Shown in pieces: positions 1 through 7,986 of a DNA stretch of 64,000 nucleotides. The DNA comes from Cetobacterium_A somerae (GTDB taxonomy: Bacteria > Fusobacteriota > Fusobacteriia > Fusobacteriales > Fusobacteriaceae). The notes under the pieces are model-generated. The model searched no databases, had not been told where the DNA came from, and saw only the letters and a program-made list of their open reading frames with translations. The stretch lies in NCBI RefSeq assembly GCF_044784365.2, contig NZ_CP173062.2; one strand, given 5' to 3'. A program made the position numbers and the translations under genes. How positions within the stretch are numbered: the first letter of the stretch is position 1; every line of letters starts with the position of its first letter.

Positions 1-894
1 TTTTTTATGCTTTCTATATCCTTAAATGCAGTTGTTAGAAACAATAATAGCCCAAATTTTGCTATGGCCTCTATGGGAATAGGTGCGATTGTCAATATTG
101 TACTAGATGCTTTATTCATAATTAAATTTAAGTGGGGAATGTATGGTGCTGCTTATGCTACTGGAATTGCTCAAATGGCATCTGCATTATTTTTACTCTC
201 ATATTTCTTTAGGAAAGACTGTAATATAAAATTTATAAAAGAGACTTTAAATTTACAAATTATAAAAAGAATCTGCTCAAATGGCTTTTCATCATTCATT
301 TTAGAGTTTGCTGTCGCTATTATTACAATTTTATTCAACTCTACTTTAATGATTTTAACTGGCGAGATTGGAGTTGCTGCTTTTAGTATAATTGCATATA
401 TTTTCTATGTTTTTAGAATGATTTTTAATGGTTTAGCTCAAGGAATTCAACCCATCATTAGTTATAATTTTGGTGCTAAACACCGAGATCGAATTAAAGC
501 AACTTTAATTTTAGGACATAAAATTTCTTTAATTGTCGCTTTATCAATTCTTTTTTTCGTTTATTTTGAAAGAAATTTTATTATAGAATTTTTTAATGGT
601 GATATAGAGTTAATTAAACTTGCTTCTAGAGGTCTTTTAATCTATTCCTCAGCTGTTATTTTTTTAGGAGCGAACTTTATAAATATATCTTATCTTCAAT
701 CTATGGAAAAATCTACTTTTGCTAATATTTTATCTTTTGGAAGAAGTTTTGTGTTTATTATTATTGGTATATTTACTTTACCTGATTTTATAGGAATTGA
801 CGGTGTTTGGCTTTCTCTACCTTTCGCAGATTTTATGACATTCATAACAGGTGCTGCAGTAACATTGAAAAAGAAAAACAGAAAAATCTTATAA
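1..894 (+). CDS. MATE family efflux transporter (5' end outside window)
   Basis: This is the C-terminal ~297 residues of a multidrug/toxin extrusion pump, an inner-membrane cation-coupled antiporter. The reading frame is open to the first base of the window and the first ATG (position 7) has no ribosome site, so the gene begins upstream; MATE pumps are usually about 450 residues. Visible features are repeated hydrophobic helices, the second-half repeat beginning near FSSFILEFAVAI, and the typical GIQPIISYNFGA segment. It carries no signal peptide here. A second, complete MATE gene lies on the minus strand at 22.3 kb but is clearly a different paralogue. Substrate cannot be inferred. Confidence 0.85.
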   Translation, partial: FFMLSISLNAVVRNNNSPNFAMASMGIGAIVNIVLDALFIIKFKWGMYGAAYATGIAQMASALFLLSYFFRKDCNIKFIKETLNLQIIKRICSNGFSSFILEFAVAIITILFNSTLMILTGEIGVAAFSIIAYIFYVFRMIFNGLAQGIQPIISYNFGAKHRDRIKATLILGHKISLIVALSILFFVYFERNFIIEFFNGDIELIKLASRGLLIYSSAVIFLGANFINISYLQSMEKSTFANILSFGRSFVFIIIGIFTLPDFIGIDGVWLSLPFADFMTFITGAAVTLKKKNRKIL

Positions 895-976
895 TTTTTT
901 TTAGTTAGAAAAAGAAATTAACTTTTATTTAGTATATATTTAGCATAATACTTTTATAATAAAAGGAGGGAAATCT

Positions 977-1216
977 ATGCTGCACTTTGTACACGACTTT
1001 GAATTCTTAGGACTAGCGAAGAAAAATTTTACTGATGATTATGGAAACGAGATGAGTCAACTATACTATATATATAAATGTAAAAAATGCCATAAAATTA
1101 GAATCAAAGAGTTTATGGTGTCTAAATCTGATGAATCTGATGGAATTCCTACAGTATTAGGTTTATATCGTAATGCTCTTGATTGTGATGTAATTAAGGC
1201 TATTGAAATCTCTTAA
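977..1216 (+). CDS. small CxxC protein, function unknown
   Basis: This 79-residue protein follows a perfect AAAGGAGGG ribosome site, which makes it a credible gene. It contains one CKKCHK motif in the middle (about residues 35-40) and an HDFEF segment near the N-terminus. A single CxxC pair plus nearby histidines suggests a small metal-binding fold or a half zinc ribbon, possibly completed by dimerisation. There is no signal peptide or membrane segment. It is followed 27 bases later by mscL on the same strand and may be co-transcribed with it. I do not recognise the family. Confidence 0.6.
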   Translation: MLHFVHDFEFLGLAKKNFTDDYGNEMSQLYYIYKCKKCHKIRIKEFMVSKSDESDGIPTVLGLYRNALDCDVIKAIEIS

Positions 1217-1243
1217 TCTTGCTGTAATTAAGGAGGCTATTAA

Positions 1244-1636
1244 ATGTTTTTAAAAGAATTTAAAGAGTTTGCCATAAAAGGAAACGCTATAGATTTAGCT
1301 GTTGGTGTTATTATTGGTGGTGCTTTTGGAAAGATTGTTAGTTCTATTGTAAATGATATTTTAATGCCTATTATTGGCATATTTTTAGGTGGAGTTAATT
1401 TTAGCAATTTGAAGTATGTTATTAAACCTGCTGAAGGAACTGTGCCTGAGGCGGCTATACGATATGGTAATTTTATCCAATCTGTTGTTGATTTTACTAT
1501 AATTGCATTTTGTATTTTTTTGATGGTTAAAGGTATTAATCATCTTCGTAAAAAAGAGGAGGCACCTCCTGCTCCTGGTCCTAGTAAAGAGGAGATTCTA
1601 TTAACAGAAATCAGAGATCTTTTAGCTAAAAAATAA
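1244..1636 (+). CDS. mscL: large-conductance mechanosensitive channel MscL
   Basis: This 130-residue protein has the standard MscL length and layout: a cytoplasmic N-terminal helix (MFLKEFKEFAIKGNAIDLAV), TM1 with the GVIIGGAFGKIVSSIVNDILMP stretch that lines the pore, a periplasmic loop, TM2 (about 84-102) and a charged C-terminal helix ending EEILLTEIRDLL. It forms a homopentamer in the inner membrane that opens under membrane tension to release solutes during hypo-osmotic shock. The start is set by AAGGAGG just upstream. A strong bidirectional terminator follows. Confidence 0.97.
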   Translation: MFLKEFKEFAIKGNAIDLAVGVIIGGAFGKIVSSIVNDILMPIIGIFLGGVNFSNLKYVIKPAEGTVPEAAIRYGNFIQSVVDFTIIAFCIFLMVKGINHLRKKEEAPPAPGPSKEEILLTEIRDLLAKK

Positions 1637-1650
1637 CTTTAAACAAAAGA

Positions 1651-1686
1651 AAAGGATTGTCCTAAATATGACAATCCTTTTTTATT
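1651..1686. terminator. bidirectional intrinsic terminator
   Basis: Perfect 10-bp stem (1651-1660 with 1671-1680) around a 10-nt loop, followed by a T run on the plus strand and preceded by an A run that serves the minus strand. It separates mscL from the convergent M20 amidohydrolase gene. Confidence 0.85.
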
Positions 1687-2860
1687 ATTTTCTATTATCA
1701 AACTCTAATTTTATTTCATCTAATATTTTTTCACTTTTTAATATTTTTATTCCTGTTAAAGTAAGAGCTAATACAGCTTCTTCCATACCTTTATAAGCTC
1801 CATCTTCAATTGTACACTGTGCTAATTCTCTGCTATGACTAATTACATCTTTATATAAAGGTAAATATGGATGAATTGTCGCACACACATGACTTACATC
1901 TCCTGCATCAGTAGATCCACTATCCTCCGAATCTTTCATTTCAGTTATTCCTATATCTTTTAAACTTTCCTCGTAAAGATTCATTAAAGTTTTGTTTGTT
2001 ATTAAATCTAAAAAACTTGTTTCGTAGTTTTCTATTTCTAATTTAGTTCCTGAAGAAATTGCAGCACCTTTAGCACAATTTAATACTTTTTCTAAAAGTG
2101 TATCCAATTCATTTTTATTTCTTGATCTTACATAAAAATTAGCTACAGCTAAATCTGGAATTATATTAGCTGCTTCTCCACCTTTTGTTATAATTCCATG
2201 TACTCTATCAGTTGGTAGTATTTGTTGTCTTAATGCGTTTATTGTGTTGAATAAATTAATTACACCATCTAAAGCATTTATTCCTAAATGAGGAGATCCA
2301 GCTGCATGAGAAGTTTTCCCCTTAAATGTAAATTGTAAAGCTTCCATAGCCTGACTCGAACTACTTCTCAAGTGTAAATTTCCACTTGTAGGATGAACTA
2401 TCATCGCAACATCAATATTATTAAATGCTCCAGATTTAACCATAGCTACCTTTGCCCCATCTGTTTCTTCCGCTGGCGTTCCAATAACTAATACTTCTCC
2501 ACCATATATATTTACAAACTCTCTTAAAAGTATTCCAGCAGCACTACTAGTTACACCTAAAATATTATGACCACATCCATGACCTATTTCTGGAAGCGCA
2601 TCATATTCAGCTAAATAAGCTATTCTTGGTCCAGGTTTTTCTCCTACATAATTTGCTAAAAAGGCTGTTTCAATTCCACAATAACCTTTCTCTATAAAAA
2701 ATCCATATTTACTTAAAATTTCACAATGTCTATCTCTTGCTTTAAATTCTTTTAAACCTAATTCTGGATTTTCAAAAAGATAGCTATTTAAATCTTTTAA
2801 TTCTTCAAAAATTTCCATATATCTTTCTTTTAATTCTAATATAATTTTTTCCAAATTCAT
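1685..2860 (-). CDS. M20 family amidohydrolase (AbgB/peptidase M20 type)
   Basis: Cytoplasmic metallo-amidohydrolase of 391 residues in the M20 peptidase family (AbgB / carboxypeptidase-like branch). The metal-binding GHGCGHN motif lies at about 93-99, the EE catalytic pair at about 131-132, and an HPTSGNLH metal ligand region near 156; the dimerisation domain follows (TSHAAGSPHLGINALD). Family members hydrolyse amide bonds in N-acyl amino acids or aminobenzoyl-glutamate; the exact substrate is not determined by the sequence. The start ATG is preceded by AGGAGG and lies 5 bases after the EutH-like gene stop, so both form one minus-strand operon. That pairing suggests uptake followed by hydrolysis of one compound. 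Confidence 0.85.
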   Translation of the reverse strand: MNLEKIILELKERYMEIFEELKDLNSYLFENPELGLKEFKARDRHCEILSKYGFFIEKGYCGIETAFLANYVGEKPGPRIAYLAEYDALPEIGHGCGHNILGVTSSAAGILLREFVNIYGGEVLVIGTPAEETDGAKVAMVKSGAFNNIDVAMIVHPTSGNLHLRSSSSQAMEALQFTFKGKTSHAAGSPHLGINALDGVINLFNTINALRQQILPTDRVHGIITKGGEAANIIPDLAVANFYVRSRNKNELDTLLEKVLNCAKGAAISSGTKLEIENYETSFLDLITNKTLMNLYEESLKDIGITEMKDSEDSGSTDAGDVSHVCATIHPYLPLYKDVISHSRELAQCTIEDGAYKGMEEAVLALTLTGIKILKSEKILDEIKLEFDNRK

Positions 2861-2865
2861 CCCTC

Positions 2866-4008
2866 CTAGTTTATTTTAAAATTTTTATTTAATACAAAGC
2901 TTTTATTTTTTTCTTTTTTATTTATAAACATAGTTTTAGCCAGATAAATTGCACTAAATCCAGCTACTAATTTGGCTACAATGAAAGGTAATATATTATC
3001 AGGAGAAACTCCTGCCACAAATCCTAACTGTCCTCCAAAAACATATGAACCTGCTACCGCAAATGCGCTATTTATTATTTTACTGTTATTATCCATTTTA
3101 TTAAAAATTCCAAACATTGGTATACTACTCACTAAAGATGCCATAAAACCAGCTGTACCACTCTCATCTATTCCTAATAAAGAGCCCATTTTTTTCAAAG
3201 TTTCTTTAAAATATTTTTCTATAAAATATAACAATGGATAAGCACCACTTAAAGTTAAAGCTACTCTTGTAACTATCTTCATGCTTTCATCTATAGGATT
3301 TAATCCTTTAATTATTGAATATCCGAACATAGTTTCTATAATAGTTAAAACTAATCCTAAAGTTATTACTACTGTCATTCCTTTCCCAAATTTATCAAAT
3401 AACTTGCAAGTTTTCTCTGGAAAAAACCATAGTCCTGTACAAATTATTCCTGAAAAAATTACTACCGGTATTAAATTGTGAACAATTAAAATTATATCAA
3501 GACCCATAATTACTCCTGCCACAAAGCAGCCTAAAGGAATTGTAGCTACACCACTCAATATTCCTTTAGAAAAATTCTCTTTTGACAAGTCATCAATAAT
3601 TCCAAAAGCTACAGGCATTGTAAAAATTACTACTGTTCCTAACATTGAACCTAATATTATTCCTGAAAAATCGATTAATTCCTTATTTATTGCTAAATCT
3701 TTCGCTAAAAAATATCCTCCCATATCTGTTGCTAAAATTGAGTTTATATATATCGAGGGATCAATCCCAGTTAAAAAGTAAAGTTTTTCAACAAATGGTT
3801 TTGAAAATTTTGAAATTAATGGACTTATCGATAAAATTCCTAACATAGCAAGTATCAAAGGACCCGCTACATATATTCCTTCTTGAAATCTTTTTCCATA
3901 TCCCAATTTATTTCCAAAACATCTATCTAAGGCTCCTAAAACCGCAAAAAAAGTTAGAATAAAAAATATAACTTTCAACTTTAATCCTCCTAATTCTATT
4001 TTTATCAA
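2866..4008 (-). CDS. EutH-like ethanolamine transporter family protein
   Basis: Integral membrane protein of 380 residues with about ten hydrophobic segments. It matches the ethanolamine utilisation transporter EutH family in length and in segments such as DMGGYFLAKDLA, GSMLGTVVIFTMPVAFG and FGGQLGFVAGVSPD near the C-terminus. The ribosome site AGGAGG precedes the ATG. Established EutH proteins import ethanolamine, which is degraded by cobalamin-dependent ethanolamine ammonia-lyase. No eutBC or microcompartment genes occur in this window; instead the partner is an M20 amidohydrolase 5 bases downstream. The substrate may therefore be ethanolamine or an amide that releases an amine. Family call is firm, substrate is inference. 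Confidence 0.8.
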   Translation of the reverse strand: MIKIELGGLKLKVIFFILTFFAVLGALDRCFGNKLGYGKRFQEGIYVAGPLILAMLGILSISPLISKFSKPFVEKLYFLTGIDPSIYINSILATDMGGYFLAKDLAINKELIDFSGIILGSMLGTVVIFTMPVAFGIIDDLSKENFSKGILSGVATIPLGCFVAGVIMGLDIILIVHNLIPVVIFSGIICTGLWFFPEKTCKLFDKFGKGMTVVITLGLVLTIIETMFGYSIIKGLNPIDESMKIVTRVALTLSGAYPLLYFIEKYFKETLKKMGSLLGIDESGTAGFMASLVSSIPMFGIFNKMDNNSKIINSAFAVAGSYVFGGQLGFVAGVSPDNILPFIVAKLVAGFSAIYLAKTMFINKKEKNKSFVLNKNFKIN

Positions 4009-4032
4009 TTGATTATATCATGAATATAAAAA

Positions 4033-4058
4033 AAATCTAGTACTAACGTACTAGATTT
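4033..4058 (-). terminator. intrinsic terminator after FMN oxidoreductase gene
   Basis: 11-bp perfect stem (4033-4043 with 4048-4058), loop TAAC, followed on the minus strand by a T-rich tract. It ends the transcript of the upstream oxidoreductase gene and insulates the EutH-M20 pair. Confidence 0.8.
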
Positions 4059-4073
4059 CTATTTATTTTTATA

Positions 4074-5009
4074 TTATTTTACAACTTTACTTCTAAATAA
4101 ATCAAACACTTCTTTCACTGATAAAATCTCGTTAATTTTCCACGCATCTTTTCCTGCAAAGAAAATTCCTTCTAATGAATCACCTTCATGACCTTTTATC
4201 AAACTATCTTTTACACAAAATTTTCTGCTACATTTTTTTAAACAACTTGTACACTTTTTAGGAGTTAATTTTTCTTCGTTAATAACTCTTTTTACATATG
4301 GTGATACTATAGCATTTGCTGGAAGACCTGCAGAGCTCATAATTTGAACTACATCTCCCTCTTTTGAATTAACATACATTTCTTTAAATTCTTGACTTAC
4401 CTCACACTCCTCAGTTGCTATAAATCTACTTCCCATTTGAACTCCATCCACACCTAAAGCCATCATTCTTTCTGCATCTTCTGGTGTAATTACCCCTCCA
4501 GCTCCAAAAACTGGAATTGAAACACCATTTACTATCTCTTCAACTATATCCCAAGAATCTTTATCTGTTCCTAAATGTCCACCTGCGTTCCCACCTTCCA
4601 CAACAATGGCATCCGCACCTAATTTTTCAGCTATCTTAGCTAATTTTAAACTTGAAACTATTGGAATAATTTTTACTCCTGTTCCTTTTACAGTTTCAAA
4701 TATATCTCTTGAGAATCCTGCTCCACAGATTATCATATCGACTTTCTCTTCTATCGATACTTTTACTGCCTCTGCAAAATTTGATGCAGCAACCATTATA
4801 TTTACTCCAAGTGCTCCACCTTTTTCTATAATCATCTCTTTTGCTTTTCTTATTTCTTCTCTAAATTCTTCTGCTGGAATTGCAGTTCCTGATATAACAC
4901 CAACTCCTCCTTGATTTGCTACTGCTGAAGCTAATCTCGACATTGATGCTCTTATTCCCATTCCTCCTTGAATAATTGGTACCTCTATATTTAAATCTCC
5001 TATTTTCAC
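4074..5009 (-). CDS. NAD(P)H-dependent flavin oxidoreductase (nitronate monooxygenase / FabK-like)
   Basis: 311-residue TIM-barrel FMN enzyme of the nitronate monooxygenase/FabK superfamily. N-terminal IIQGGMGIRASMSRLASAVANQGGVG is the typical first strand and loop; VVEGGNAGGHLG near residue 140 and FGAGGVITPEDAERMMALGVDGVQMGSRF form the phosphate-binding and barrel-closing region. The C-terminal part has a cysteine cluster (CTSCLKKCSRKFC) as in the clostridial/fusobacterial branch. FabK members are enoyl-ACP reductases, whereas others oxidise nitronates; the absence of neighbouring fab genes leaves this open. Single-gene unit with its own terminator; ATG preceded by GGAGGTG. Confidence 0.85.
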   Translation of the reverse strand: MKIGDLNIEVPIIQGGMGIRASMSRLASAVANQGGVGVISGTAIPAEEFREEIRKAKEMIIEKGGALGVNIMVAASNFAEAVKVSIEEKVDMIICGAGFSRDIFETVKGTGVKIIPIVSSLKLAKIAEKLGADAIVVEGGNAGGHLGTDKDSWDIVEEIVNGVSIPVFGAGGVITPEDAERMMALGVDGVQMGSRFIATEECEVSQEFKEMYVNSKEGDVVQIMSSAGLPANAIVSPYVKRVINEEKLTPKKCTSCLKKCSRKFCVKDSLIKGHEGDSLEGIFFAGKDAWKINEILSVKEVFDLFRSKVVK

Positions 5010-5095
5010 TTAAATTCACCTCCAAGTATAATAACACTTGTTATAATAACATATGTTATCAAAAAATGGAAACTTTTTTTATTTAAATTTCACCC

Positions 5096-5124
5096 TTGAC
5101 TTTAAACAATATATGGAGTATATT
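5096..5124 (+). promoter_or_regulatory. promoter of the orphan cobalamin riboswitch RNA
   Basis: TTGACT (5096-5101), 17-base spacer, TATATT (5119-5124): a near-consensus sigma-70 promoter. Predicted start is near 5131, just upstream of the aptamer. Confidence 0.7.
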
Positions 5125-5139
5125 CATATTAATGTTAAA

Positions 5140-5300
5140 TAATATAACAGGACACTTAGATAAGGAAATGAGGTTTGATTCCTCTACGGCCCCGCCACTG
5201 TAATTTGGACGAAAGTATTTTATACCACTGGATTTATTTCTGGGAAGGTTTACGAGTAGAATGAAAAGAGTCAGGATATTTATCTCTAGTGAATTATCTT
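5140..5300 (+). promoter_or_regulatory. cobalamin (B12) riboswitch, no downstream gene
   Basis: The plus strand carries the conserved core of the cobalamin aptamer: ACAGGACAC near 5147, GGCCCCGCCACTGTAA at about 5188-5203, a second CCACTGG near 5225-5231, TGGGAAGGT near 5241 and AGTCAGGATA near 5269. A loop AGTG near 5288 could form the L5-L13 kissing contact. A strong ribosome site GGGAGGA (5304-5310) and ATG-ATG (5318) follow, but the frame closes after nine codons. The genes to the right are on the opposite strand, so this switch controls no intact coding sequence in sense. Confidence 0.85.
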
Positions 5301-5317
5301 CGAGGGAGGAACTAAAT

Positions 5318-5347
5318 ATGATGAAATTTTGGCATTTTTTTCCTTAA
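5318..5347 (+). pseudogene. nine-codon ORF behind B12 riboswitch (gene remnant or leader peptide)
   Basis: ATG-ATG with a well placed GGGAGGA ribosome site encodes MMKFWHFFP then stops. Its N-terminus resembles the start of a signal peptide, as would be expected for an exported B12 receptor. Either the original riboswitch-controlled gene has been deleted after its first codons, or this is a short leader peptide. About 100 bases of AT-rich, stop-filled sequence separate it from the terminator at 5448. Confidence 0.35.
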
Positions 5348-5447
5348 GTCTATATAAATATCTTTAATAACATGAATTTTTTTGACTATAAGGAAAACAA
5401 ACTAAAAAAACTTTTATAAAAACAAACAAACTTTTAAACAAACTTTT

Positions 5448-5500
5448 AAAAGCTCTCTAATCTAGAAATGTTGTCTAGAATAGAGAGCTTTCCTATTTTT
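5448..5500. terminator. bidirectional intrinsic terminator
   Basis: Long imperfect hairpin: AAAGCTCTCTA (from 5449) pairs with TAGAGAGCTTT (about 5481-5491), with an inner TCTAGA/TCTAGA pairing, then a T run. It would end both the riboswitch transcript (plus) and the M18 aminopeptidase transcript (minus). Confidence 0.75.
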
Positions 5501-6892
5501 TTAAATCATTTTCTCAAAAAATACTTTGTATGTTCTATAAGTTTCATATATATCTAATTTTGATGATACTTCAAATGGTGAGTGCATTGCTAAAAGTGCT
5601 GGTCCTACATCTATTGTTTTTATTCCTACTTCAGCTAAAAACATCGCAACGGTTCCTCCTCCACCTTCATCAACTCTACCTAATTCACCAATTTGCCAAG
5701 TAATTCCATGAGTATTTAATAGATTTCTTATACTCCATACATACTCTGCATCTGCATCATTTGTTCCGCTCTTACCTCTAGCTCCTGTAAATTTAGTTAC
5801 AACAATACCATAATTTAATTTTGCTGCATTTTGAGGTTCATGAACTCCTTTAAATATAGGGTCCATTGCTGCATTTACATCTGATGATAATGCATTCGAA
5901 TTCCAAAGAGTTTTTCTTAAATCTAAATCATTATATGCCCCTTGAATTTTGTTGATTAAATCACTTGTAAAATATTCTAAATAATTAGATTGTAATCCTG
6001 TTGATCCATGGGAACCTGTTTCTTCTTTATCTGCTAAAAAACAAACCGCTGTTTTTACTGGAATTTCACTTAAATCTAATATTGCTCTCAATGAAGTGTA
6101 ACCACAAACTCTATCATCTTGACCATAAGCTCCAATAAGAGATCTATCTAATCCCACATCTTTAGCTTTAAAAGCTGGAACTAATTGAAATTCTGCCGAT
6201 ATAAAATCCTCTTCTATCATATTATATGTTCTGTTTAACTCTTCTAAAATTTGATATTTTATTAATTCTTTAATTTCACTATTTTTAACTTCAGTTGGTA
6301 TAGATCCAACTATTATTTGCAACTCTTCACCTTTTATAACTTCAGAAGTTTGTCTATCTCCTTGATATTTCGCAGCTAAATGTGGTAATAAATCTGGTAT
6401 TGTAAATACAGGATCGTCCTCTTTTTCTCCTATTATAATATCTCTTCTTTCTCCATTAGCTAAAATAACAACACCATGTAAAGACAAAGGTATTGATGCC
6501 CATTGATATTTTTTTATTCCACCATAATAATGCGTTTTCATATACGCTAGCTCTAGCTCTTCATATAGTGGATTTTGCTTTAAATCTATTCTTGGAGAAT
6601 CAATATGAGAAACTACATAATTTATTCCTTTTTTGATATCTTCTTTTCCCACCACTACTAAAACCAAATTTTTCTCTCTGTTTACATAATAAACTTTATC
6701 CCCTGCTTCTAATCTTTCCTTTGAATTAGCACATACAAACCCATTTTTTTTAGCTAATTCTAACCCAAATCTTACATATTCTCTTTCTGTTTTTCCTAAA
6801 TCTAAAGAAGTTTTATATTCTTGACAAAAATCAAATATTTTTTCCCTCTCCAAATCCTTATTTTTCCACCCATTCTCTTTTTTTAATAACAT
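5501..6892 (-). CDS. M18 family aminopeptidase
   Basis: 463-residue cytoplasmic di-metal aminopeptidase of family M18 (aspartyl aminopeptidase/LAP4 type). Metal ligands visible: SHIDSPR (His near residue 96), ADKEETGSHGSTG with the catalytic EE pair, the AMDP segment after DV, GTNDADAEYVW, and the C-terminal MHSPFEVSSKLD with the last histidine ligand. Family members form dodecameric shells that remove N-terminal residues from peptides, often acidic ones. The ATG is preceded by a GGAGG-type site. It lies 12 bases downstream of yvcK and is probably co-transcribed with it. Length is normal for bacterial M18 enzymes. Confidence 0.92.
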   Translation of the reverse strand: MLLKKENGWKNKDLEREKIFDFCQEYKTSLDLGKTEREYVRFGLELAKKNGFVCANSKERLEAGDKVYYVNREKNLVLVVVGKEDIKKGINYVVSHIDSPRIDLKQNPLYEELELAYMKTHYYGGIKKYQWASIPLSLHGVVILANGERRDIIIGEKEDDPVFTIPDLLPHLAAKYQGDRQTSEVIKGEELQIIVGSIPTEVKNSEIKELIKYQILEELNRTYNMIEEDFISAEFQLVPAFKAKDVGLDRSLIGAYGQDDRVCGYTSLRAILDLSEIPVKTAVCFLADKEETGSHGSTGLQSNYLEYFTSDLINKIQGAYNDLDLRKTLWNSNALSSDVNAAMDPIFKGVHEPQNAAKLNYGIVVTKFTGARGKSGTNDADAEYVWSIRNLLNTHGITWQIGELGRVDEGGGGTVAMFLAEVGIKTIDVGPALLAMHSPFEVSSKLDIYETYRTYKVFFEKMI

Positions 6893-6904
6893 TTTCTCCT
6901 CCTT

Positions 6905-7876
6905 TTATTCATCATAAAAATTTTCAAGACTATCTATTTGCGAATATACAACTGCTGCTAATTTATGCGATAAATGCCTAACTCTTTTTTCTGAATCTAT
7001 TTTTATCAAAGGTTCTTTTATTACTTTTACTCTCATTTTCTTTAATCTATTTATATCTAATTCAACAAGTGTACTGCCTTCGTCACTGTATCTTTTAAGT
7101 ATCTCTTCTGGTATCTCAACTGAATTAACTATCACTTTATCAATCATATCAAATCCTACATGTCTATTTATTGATTCTATGTGATCTGCAACGCTATAAT
7201 TTTCTGTTTCCCCCATTTGTCCCATAGCATTGCAAATATAAATTTTTTGTGCTTTTGATTTCTTTAAAGCCTCTTGCATATTCTCTAATAGTAAATTTGG
7301 AATAATACTTGTATAAAGACTTCCTATAGAAAATACTATTAAATCAGCTTCTTCAATAGCTTTAATATTTTCCTTTGGACTATTTACTTTTCCATCATAA
7401 AAAACTCTTTTTATTTTTTCTCCTAAAACTGGTATATCTGATTCACCAAATACAAATCCTCCACTCGTCTTTTCTGCTATTAACTCTATTTTTTCTAAGG
7501 TTGCAGGAAGTATTTTTCCATTAATATTAAAAAGTTTTCTAAGTCTTCTTAAGGCAACTTGTACATCGCCCGTAATCTCTGTCATTGCTGTTATTAACAA
7601 ATTTCCTAATGGATGAGCGCCTATTGAAGAATCCTCTCTAAACCTATATTGAAAAACCTCCTCTATTAAAGGCTCTACATTACTCAAAGCTATCATCACA
7701 TTTCTTAAATCACCTGGTGCTGGTATATTAAATTCTTTCTTTAAAATACCACTACTTCCACCACTATCTGCAACAGAAACAATAGCTGTTACATCTATTG
7801 GAAAGTGTTTTAACCCTCTTAATACTACAGAAAGTCCACTTCCACCTCCTATTACTACTACTTTTGGATTTCTCAT
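6905..7876 (-). CDS. yvcK: YvcK family gluconeogenesis/cell-envelope factor (UDP-GlcNAc-binding)
   Basis: 323-residue CofD-like protein with the N-terminal nucleotide-binding GGGSGLSVVLRGLK motif (about 9-22), followed by VSVADSGGSSG and PAPGDLRNVMIAL, which are hallmarks of the YvcK branch. In Bacillus and Mycobacterium (CuvA), YvcK binds UDP-GlcNAc and is needed for growth on gluconeogenic carbon and for cell shape. It is distinct from CofD proper, which makes coenzyme F420. In many bacteria yvcK sits with rapZ and whiA; here those are absent and the neighbour is an M18 aminopeptidase. Start ATG follows AAGGGGAA. Confidence 0.92.
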   Translation of the reverse strand: MRNPKVVVIGGGSGLSVVLRGLKHFPIDVTAIVSVADSGGSSGILKKEFNIPAPGDLRNVMIALSNVEPLIEEVFQYRFREDSSIGAHPLGNLLITAMTEITGDVQVALRRLRKLFNINGKILPATLEKIELIAEKTSGGFVFGESDIPVLGEKIKRVFYDGKVNSPKENIKAIEEADLIVFSIGSLYTSIIPNLLLENMQEALKKSKAQKIYICNAMGQMGETENYSVADHIESINRHVGFDMIDKVIVNSVEIPEEILKRYSDEGSTLVELDINRLKKMRVKVIKEPLIKIDSEKRVRHLSHKLAAVVYSQIDSLENFYDE

Positions 7877-7986
7877 TACTATTCCCCTTTTTATTTTTAA
7901 TTATATTTATATTTTATAACATTCTTTTGCAAAAAAAAACTATATTTGTTAAAATAGTTATATATTTTAAATAATGGAGGGGTTTT

